From the NCBI RefSeq assembly GCF_002243645.1, contig NZ_CP017704.1, positions 62,001 through 126,000 of the forward strand: a stretch of DNA of 64,000 nucleotides, written 5' to 3'. Below are positions 62,427-64,000 of this stretch, piece by piece. The number at the start of each line of letters is the position of its first letter. The first letter of the stretch is position 1. The notes under the pieces were generated by a model. The model was not told the origin of the DNA, did not search any database, and saw nothing but the letters and a program-made list of their open reading frames with translations. A program made the position numbers and the translations under genes. Source of the stretch: Peribacillus simplex NBRC 15720 = DSM 1321. Lineage in GTDB: Bacteria > Bacillota > Bacilli > Bacillales > DSM-1321.

Positions 62427-63437
62427 TCACTCATTTATAAGTTTTATCGTTTGACCAGGCTTTAGAAGGGACAGCAAGGGAATATCTTCTTCTATAACTC
62501 GCCCTATCACATTAACTCGGTGATTTGCACCTAGGTCTCTCTTGCAAATTTGAACCTCTCCCCGATATCTTCCGTAAGCATCATTGTCCATCGTTATGGA
62601 TCCAAGGCTGCGTGCAACTGTATTACTCGGCTCAACATTTTCTGTAACCCGTGTATTCTGCAGCCGGAAAACATCTTGAGAAACATCTGGCCTCAATTTA
62701 TACTGACCGCTTTGTAAGAGGTTGGATTCCATTCGAACAGTTAGAATATTTAGATTTTTATAAGCAGTCAGATTCTCAAGCAGATTATTCTCCGTTCCTT
62801 GATCTCCAACGTAAACTCCTTCCACATGCTGAAATAGCTCAATACCGGCAGCGTAAGGATTCATCAACCTGTGTTTTTCAAGCGTGGGAAGGCCTTCATG
62901 AAGAGGACCGCGTTTACTTCCTGCACCCGGGATGAAAGCAAAGATCGGTATGCCGTATTTCTTGAACATTCGATTTTGATCATGAAAGAATTCTTCCTCA
63001 AGTCCCGTTTCAAGCCTTGGATAAAAGTTGTGCCAAGCTATCAACCTTTCCGGTTCCACACCTCCCTCAAGCACGGCTAAAAGTTCATCTTCATTCAACG
63101 TACTTGCATTTAGTGAGAGTGAAAACACCTTCGATAAAGATATGATCATTTCGTTATCAAACCCATCATCAAGGCGAATACCTTTAATACCTAATGGCCA
63201 TAAATCCGTAAATTTGCTAATCCCCAAATGATCAAGCGTATTTAATGAGACATCTGCATGGATTTCCATTCCATAGGCCTCTGAAAGCTTTAAAAGCTTG
63301 ATCATCCTCTTCACGAGATCACCCTTTTCTTCAGGAATATGCAGCGAGGTAAATGCTTTCTTCACTCCCAGGTTAGCTGCATGGATGATTTGTGTTTCTG
63401 CATGCGGATCTTGTAGATAAAAAGAGATTCCGATCAC
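62427..63437 (-). CDS. mupG: 6-phospho-N-acetylmuramidase MupG (DUF871, GH170)
   Basis: A 336-residue cytosolic protein of the DUF871 family: GISFYLQDPHAETQIIHAANLGVKKAFTSLHIPEE, MEIHADVSLNTLDHLGI, IKGIRLDDGFDNEMI, LIAWHNFYPRLETGL and GLPTLEKHRLMNPYAAGIEL. S. aureus MupG hydrolyses MurNAc-6-phosphate-GlcNAc after PTS uptake, releasing MurNAc-6P and GlcNAc. The ATG overlaps the murP stop (63434-63437), so the two are translated together, consistent with MurP importing the disaccharide. Confidence 0.92.
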   Translation of the reverse strand: MIGISFYLQDPHAETQIIHAANLGVKKAFTSLHIPEEKGDLVKRMIKLLKLSEAYGMEIHADVSLNTLDHLGISKFTDLWPLGIKGIRLDDGFDNEMIISLSKVFSLSLNASTLNEDELLAVLEGGVEPERLIAWHNFYPRLETGLEEEFFHDQNRMFKKYGIPIFAFIPGAGSKRGPLHEGLPTLEKHRLMNPYAAGIELFQHVEGVYVGDQGTENNLLENLTAYKNLNILTVRMESNLLQSGQYKLRPDVSQDVFRLQNTRVTENVEPSNTVARSLGSITMDNDAYGRYRGEVQICKRDLGANHRVNVIGRVIEEDIPLLSLLKPGQTIKLINE

Positions 63438-64000
63438 TTGAATTCAACCGCCATTTCATCTTTGAATCCAAACAGATACGTAAAAATAAATCCTGCTATA
63501 TAGGAAATGAACAACCCAGCTAGGAACAGTCCGATTTGGTTTGGATGAACTAAAAAGGTAAGCGGCAGTCCGGACACACCGATGGACGACGTTGCAATTC
63601 CGAATTGAGCTTGGAATGCTCCACCTACTCCTGCACCTAAGCATGCAGTTAAGAAAGGCCGGCCCAATGGCAGGGTCACTCCAAATATAAGGGGTTCACC
63701 GATACCAAGCATCCCGGAAGGAAGGCCTCCTCCGATAGCTCTCTTCAAACTTGCTTTCTTCGTTTTCATATAGATGGCAAATGCCGCTCCCACTTGGCCC
63801 GCGCCACCCATTGCCAAAATGGGAAGCAGTGGATCATCGCCAATCGAATTGATCAATTCTAGATGGACAGGCGTTAAACCTTGATGTAAACCAGTAATGA
63901 CTAGAGGGAGGAAGGCCGCACCAAGCACGAATCCCGCTACAACACCACCGAAATCCAATACATTCAATAACCCAGTAGTAATGGCATCCGATAAAAACCC
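63434..64000 (-). CDS. murP: PTS MurNAc-type EIIBC permease, C-terminal part
   Basis: The frame is open to the right edge, so only the last 188 residues are seen. They are EIIC membrane segments of the sucrose/trehalose/MurNAc PTS group: VVAGFVLGAAFLPLVITGLHQGLTPVH, AMGGAGQVGAAFAIYMKTKK, LPSGMLGIGEPLIFGVTLPLGRPF and a final segment ending FGFKDEMAVEFK. The overlap with mupG and the namZ/nagZ neighbours identify it as MurP, which takes in MurNAc or MurNAc-GlcNAc. The murQ/murR genes expected with it must lie beyond the edge. Confidence 0.85.
   Translation of the reverse strand, partial: GFLSDAITTGLLNVLDFGGVVAGFVLGAAFLPLVITGLHQGLTPVHLELINSIGDDPLLPILAMGGAGQVGAAFAIYMKTKKASLKRAIGGGLPSGMLGIGEPLIFGVTLPLGRPFLTACLGAGVGGAFQAQFGIATSSIGVSGLPLTFLVHPNQIGLFLAGLFISYIAGFIFTYLFGFKDEMAVEFK

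Overview
The window is low-GC chromosomal DNA of a Bacillaceae member. Evidence: AGGAGG-type ribosome sites, many TTG/GTG starts, a SigH-like sigma factor, a YppF-like protein, B. subtilis-type MurNAc recycling genes and Bacillus-type cre boxes. The gene content resembles Peribacillus (Bacillus simplex group); that placement is inference. Almost everything lies on the minus strand. No rRNA, tRNA, CRISPR array, prophage or intact insertion sequence was seen.

Layout. 1-4250: the end of a UPF0303 gene, a small ABM monooxygenase, two Gfo/Idh/MocA dehydrogenases and decayed repeat or transposon debris. 4279-8534: aldo/keto reductase, SDR and MFS exporter, divergent from an AraC-type regulator. 8649-10173: a DUF4405 membrane cytochrome-like protein and a cytochrome P460-type c-heme lipoprotein. 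10934-15442: a sorbitol PTS operon (srlD, srlB, srlE, srlA, gutM and a SorC-type regulator) behind a promoter that carries operators and a cre box. 16292-19693: a sigH paralogue, a DinB protein and D-cysteine desulfhydrase, separated by decayed spacers.

20239-41028 is a large catabolic island. It holds a GntR regulator and a molybdenum-hydroxylase operon (CoxG, FAD, FeS and Mo subunits, MFS transporter, XdhC, MobA-like). Next to it is a ring-hydroxylating dioxygenase operon: cupin, extradiol dioxygenase, SDR, ThDP enzyme, aldehyde dehydrogenase, aspartate-dehydrogenase-like, Rieske alpha and beta subunits, cis-diol dehydrogenase and a tandem VOC protein. An IclR regulator follows, and upstream of it lies a frameshifted alpha/beta hydrolase. 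Together these suggest oxidation of an aromatic or N-heteroaromatic compound with ring cleavage; the substrate cannot be read from sequence.

41750-43547: an MFS carrier and YppF. 43769-49839: an amino-sugar-acid operon (amidohydrolase, DgaE lyase, DgaF aldolase, KDG kinase, GntR, GntP permease). 50406-51118: two small divergent membrane or secreted proteins. 51335-54998: an acyl-CoA synthetase and a MarR/MFS pair. 55442-56974: an IolW-like dehydrogenase and a DUF1801 protein. 57365-64000: a muropeptide-recycling group (nagP, namZ, nagZ, mupG, murP) that runs off the right edge.

The points most worth following are the PTS-less D-glucosaminate-type pathway, the mixed Mo-hydroxylase/Rieske island with a broken hydrolase, matching 21-bp-spaced AraC boxes at two sites, the second SigH, and the P460/DUF4405 pair.
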